This document shows, piece after piece, positions 22,877 to 25,334 of a stretch of DNA of 25,334 nt. The DNA is from an uncultured Christensenella sp. (GTDB taxonomy: Bacteria > Bacillota > Clostridia > Christensenellales > UBA1750), in NCBI GenBank assembly GCA_905193155.1, contig CAJJNQ010000037.1, positions 1 to 25,334 of the forward strand, read 5' to 3'. Below the pieces are notes generated by a model. It saw nothing but the letters and a program-made list of their open reading frames with translations. It made no database searches and had not been told where the DNA came from. The translations under genes and the position numbers were made by a program. Numbering within the stretch: the stretch's first letter is position 1; every line of letters starts with the position of its first letter.

Positions 22877-22908
22877 AGATCCGGTGAGAAATCATCGGGT
22901 CTTTTTTG
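22877..22908 (+). terminator. Second tandem terminator after lysS
   Basis: AGATCCGGTGA (22877-22887) pairs with TCATCGGGTCT (22892-22902) using two G-T wobbles, closed by loop GAAA. CACAA/TTGTG extends the base, and a six-T run starts inside the right side. Confidence 0.65.
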
Positions 22909-22954
22909 TGCTCGTTGAGCCTGGTTGACAGGTGCTATGGGCGCTTTCTGTCTC

Positions 22955-22982
22955 TTGCTTGTAATTTGGAAAAAGATATGAT
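22955..22982 (+). promoter_or_regulatory. Probable promoter of the 240-residue membrane protein gene
   Basis: TTGCTT (22955-22960), 16-base spacer, TATGAT (22977-22982), about 55 bases before the ATG. A TTGACA at 22925 lacks a matching -10. Confidence 0.5.
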
Positions 22983-23036
22983 ACAGTATCTAAAAGCGGC
23001 GTTTGCCACAGGGAATGACAGGGGGGATTTTTGCGG

Positions 23037-23759
23037 ATGCGTACACCGCTTAAAAAAGAAAATGTCCTTCAGCATTTTGCCTATACCTGGTGGGCCTATC
23101 TGCTGGCGGCTGTGCTGATTCTTTTTTCCTGGAGCATGATTTACAACGCGACGGAATATGTTCCCCCGGCGGATAAGACCCTTCAGATCACACTGGTGGG
23201 CAACTTTGTTTCGCAGGATGTGCTGGATTATTATACGGAAAAGGCGCAGGAAGAATTCCCGGAGATGGAAAAGATCACGGTGGACAACATCCCGCTGGAT
23301 TTCACCGGCGAGGGCGATTACAGCGGGTATACCAAGCTCACGGTCGTCATTTCCGTCGGCGAGGGCGATATCTATCTGCTCAACCGTGATTTGCTGGTGG
23401 GCTACAGCTCCATGCAGGCCTTCATGCCCCTGGACGACGAGGTGGCGGAGGGCGGTTCGCTCCACGGCTTGTTCAGCGATGAGGATATCGAAGCAGGTAC
23501 CTTTGTGGCGGACGATACCGACGGCCAGGCCCACGTCTACGGCATCTCGGCGCAGCACCTTTACGGCTTCATCTCGCAGGGTGCGGATACCCGCGATCTC
23601 TACATCGCCTGCACGTCGTTTACCAAAAACGAGGAATATGCACTCAAGGCCATTGCCTGGCTGAGCGAGCAAACGCAGGAAGAGCGTCCCGCCTGGTTGG
23701 ACAGCCTGGAATCCGAAACCGGAGAAAGTGCACAGGATTCTCTCCCCGAAATCGGTTGA
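23037..23759 (+). CDS. Membrane-anchored extracytoplasmic protein of unknown function
   Basis: 240 residues, not recognised. One N-terminal membrane segment (about 19-37; WWAYLLAAVLILFSWSMIY) follows a short positively charged start, so the rest is outside the membrane. The outer part has features loosely like extracellular solute-binding proteins: the opening strand LQITLVGNF, EGDIYLLNRDLLVGY and LDDEVAEG. The tail is acidic (from about 215). There is no lipobox Cys, so it is anchored by its helix. ATG with GGGGGGA nine bases upstream; a TTG two codons earlier is too close to that site. It is monocistronic between lysS and a transporter gene. Could be a sensor or a substrate-capture protein; unproved. 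Confidence 0.75.
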   Translation: MRTPLKKENVLQHFAYTWWAYLLAAVLILFSWSMIYNATEYVPPADKTLQITLVGNFVSQDVLDYYTEKAQEEFPEMEKITVDNIPLDFTGEGDYSGYTKLTVVISVGEGDIYLLNRDLLVGYSSMQAFMPLDDEVAEGGSLHGLFSDEDIEAGTFVADDTDGQAHVYGISAQHLYGFISQGADTRDLYIACTSFTKNEEYALKAIAWLSEQTQEERPAWLDSLESETGESAQDSLPEIG

Positions 23760-23777
23760 TTTGCTAAAAATGCAATT

Positions 23778-23812
23778 AAATCGGCATAAGGTTGATCTTT
23801 ATGCCGATTTTT
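23778..23812 (+). terminator. Terminator of the 240-residue membrane protein gene
   Basis: AAATCGGCATAA (23778-23789) pairs with TTATGCCGATTT (23799-23810), followed by further T. It separates this gene from the transporter gene. Confidence 0.8.
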
Positions 23813-23846
23813 CTGCATAAAAGTGAATATAAACACAGGAAAAATC

Positions 23847-23875
23847 TTGACGAGCGGAATGCAGTCTGGTATAAC
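23847..23875 (+). promoter_or_regulatory. Promoter of the NSS transporter gene
   Basis: TTGACG (23847-23852), 17-base spacer, TATAAC (23870-23875), about 50 bases before the ATG at 23929. Confidence 0.75.
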
Positions 23876-23928
23876 AAAGGATGCAGGGTTACAAAAGCTC
23901 AATATAAGAAAAGAAAGAGAGAAGTTTC

Positions 23929-25263
23929 ATGGAGAGAGAAAGACTGGGGTCGCGGCTGGGGTTCATATTGCTGTCTGCCGGCTGCGCGATCGGATGCGGA
24001 AACGTGTGGAAATTTCCTTGGATGTGCGGGCAGTACGGCGGAGGCGGCTTTGTGCTGCTGTATATCCTCTGCCTGCTGGTGCTCGGGCTGCCGGTGATGA
24101 CGATGGAGTTCGCTGTCGGCCGCGCGGCGCAGGCCAGCCCCATTCACATGTATCAGAAAATTGAGCGCCCCGGGCAGAAATGGCATTGGCATGGCTATGT
24201 CTCTTTCTTCGGCAATGTGGCGCTGATGGCGTTCTATACCGTTGTCACGGGCTGGATCATCAACTATTTTGTGCGCTTTTTGACCGGACAGACTGCAGAT
24301 ATCGGCTTTGTCAGCATGATCCGGAATCCCGACCTGAATGTGACCTATCTGGCGATTACGGTGGTGCTCGCCTTCGGCATCCTTTGCTTCCATTTGCAGG
24401 GCGGCCTGGAGCGCATCACCAAGGTCATGATGACGCTGCTGCTTGTGCTGATGATCGTGCTGGCCATTCACAGCTTCACGCTTTCGGGCGCGAAAAAGGG
24501 CCTGACGTTCTATCTGGTGCCGGATTTTTCTAAGATCACCGGCTCTGTTGTCGTCGGTGCGATGAATCAGGCTTTCTTCACGCTCTCCGTCGGCATGGGC
24601 TCGATGGCGATTTTCGGCAGCTATATTGGAAAGGATCACTCCCTGCTGGGGGAATCGGTCAACATCATCGCACTGGACACCTTTGTCGCGGTGCTTGCGG
24701 GAATGATCATGTTCCCGGCGTGCTACACCTATGGCTTGGAAGTCAACGCAGGCCCCAGCCTGCTGTTTGACACGATGGCCAGCGTTTTCAACAACATGGC
24801 GGGCGGCCGCTGGTGGGGGACGCTGTTCTTCCTGTTTATGGTGTTCGCGGCACTGTCTACCGTGCTGGCGGTTTGTGAGAACATATTGGCCATGGTGCGC
24901 GAAATGACGGGTTGGAAGCGCCCGCTCGGCTGCATTGTCTGCGGGGTCGCCGTGTTCCTGCTGGCGCTGACCACGGCTTTGGGGTACAGTAAATTCAATT
25001 TCCAGCCCTTTGCGGAGGGAACCGCCTGGTTGGACTTCTGGGATTTCATCGTATCCAACAACGTGCTGCCGCTGGGCTCGCTGGTGTTTGCGCTGTTCTG
25101 CTGCAATAAATTCGGATGGGGCTGGGAGAACTTTGTCGACGAGGCGAATGCGGGCAAGGGCATGAAGATCAAGAGTTGGATGAAGCCCGTATTCCGCTAT
25201 GTCGTTCCGGCCGCAATTGTGTTTATCTACCTCTATGGTATGGTTACCTTTAAATGGAAATAA
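23929..25263 (+). CDS. Sodium-dependent transporter, neurotransmitter:sodium symporter (NSS/SNF) family
   Basis: 444 residues, consistent with the eleven-helix bacterial NSS type (MhsT, Tyt1). TM1 has the unwound sodium/substrate-site signature LLSAGCAIGCGNVWKFPWMC followed by GQYGGGGFVLLY. Later helices include AFFTLSVGMGSMAIFGSYI (TM6-7 region) and FFLFMVFAALSTVLAVCENI (TM8 sodium-site serine/threonine region). It imports an amino acid or related amine together with Na+ across the cytoplasmic membrane. The ribosome site is weak (AAGAGAG-like), but the promoter is good. Substrate not deducible. Confidence 0.93.
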   Translation: MERERLGSRLGFILLSAGCAIGCGNVWKFPWMCGQYGGGGFVLLYILCLLVLGLPVMTMEFAVGRAAQASPIHMYQKIERPGQKWHWHGYVSFFGNVALMAFYTVVTGWIINYFVRFLTGQTADIGFVSMIRNPDLNVTYLAITVVLAFGILCFHLQGGLERITKVMMTLLLVLMIVLAIHSFTLSGAKKGLTFYLVPDFSKITGSVVVGAMNQAFFTLSVGMGSMAIFGSYIGKDHSLLGESVNIIALDTFVAVLAGMIMFPACYTYGLEVNAGPSLLFDTMASVFNNMAGGRWWGTLFFLFMVFAALSTVLAVCENILAMVREMTGWKRPLGCIVCGVAVFLLALTTALGYSKFNFQPFAEGTAWLDFWDFIVSNNVLPLGSLVFALFCCNKFGWGWENFVDEANAGKGMKIKSWMKPVFRYVVPAAIVFIYLYGMVTFKWK

Positions 25264-25301
25264 GCATAAATGTTCGGAGTTAAGCACGAATGAAACGACA
25301 G

Positions 25302-25334
25302 GTTTTTGCGAACCGTTCGGAGGTTTGCAAAAAC
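25302..25334 (+). terminator. Probable terminator of the NSS gene, at the window edge
   Basis: GTTTTTGCGAACC (25302-25314) pairs with GGTTTGCAAAAAC (25322-25334) with one G-T wobble. Any T tail lies beyond the window, so the call is provisional. Confidence 0.5.

Noticed and set aside
23899..25287. A 462-codon minus-strand frame rich in His and Arg
   Set aside because: Antisense to the NSS transporter; no start signal or motif.

Overview
The window reads as chromosomal DNA from a GC-rich member of the Clostridia (Bacillota), probably a gut or anaerobic plant-fibre-degrading lineage. The evidence is strong AGGAGG-type ribosome sites, many TTGACA/TATAAT promoters with 17-base spacers, U-tailed hairpin terminators, a cellobiose phosphorylase very like the clostridial enzyme, an acyl-ACP thioesterase, MATE pumps, and a greA-lysS pair in which lysyl-tRNA synthetase carries an extra C-terminal tRNA-binding domain. 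The species cannot be named from this sequence alone. No rRNA, tRNA, CRISPR array, prophage or plasmid gene was seen.

Layout. 1-2.8 kb: a nitrilase-fold amidohydrolase (-) diverges from an acyl-ACP thioesterase (+), which converges on a two-domain GNAT gene (-) broken by two in-frame TGA codons. 2.8-6.3 kb: a beta-hydroxyacid dehydrogenase (-), then a MATE transporter (-) divergent from a PadR repressor (+) followed by a small overlapping membrane-protein gene. The MATE/PadR promoters face each other across a 24-bp palindrome. 6.3-10.5 kb: cellobiose phosphorylase (-) diverges from a second MATE transporter (+). 10.5-12.6 kb: an orphan JAMM-like protein (-) diverges from a HAD phosphatase plus an APH-type kinase (+). 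12.6-13.8 kb: a Gfo/Idh/MocA oxidoreductase with its own promoter and palindrome. 13.8-14.7 kb: an IS3-family relic with several internal deletions. 14.7-17.7 kb: an AraC regulator divergent from a second Gfo/Idh/MocA oxidoreductase and a sugar isomerase/epimerase-like TIM barrel. 17.7-20.0 kb (-): RlmI-like rRNA methyltransferase, RimJ/RimL-type acetyltransferase and a decayed ORF. 20.0-22.7 kb (+): greA and lysS. 22.7-25.3 kb (+): a membrane-anchored protein of unknown function and a sodium:neurotransmitter-symporter-family transporter.

How the genes fit together. Most are small independent units with their own promoter and terminator. The clearest functional groups are the self-contained PadR/MATE drug-response unit, the AraC-controlled oxidoreductase/isomerase pair (a likely sugar or glycoside catabolic step through a keto intermediate), the greA-lysS housekeeping operon, and cellobiose phosphorylase for phosphorolytic cellobiose use. 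Three loci show decay (GNAT, IS3 relic, ORF at 17.7-18.2 kb). I found no compelling evidence for a wholly new multi-gene system. The most unusual items are the UGA-interrupted acetyltransferase, the shared-operator divergent promoter, the LysRS fusion and the JAMM-like orphan.
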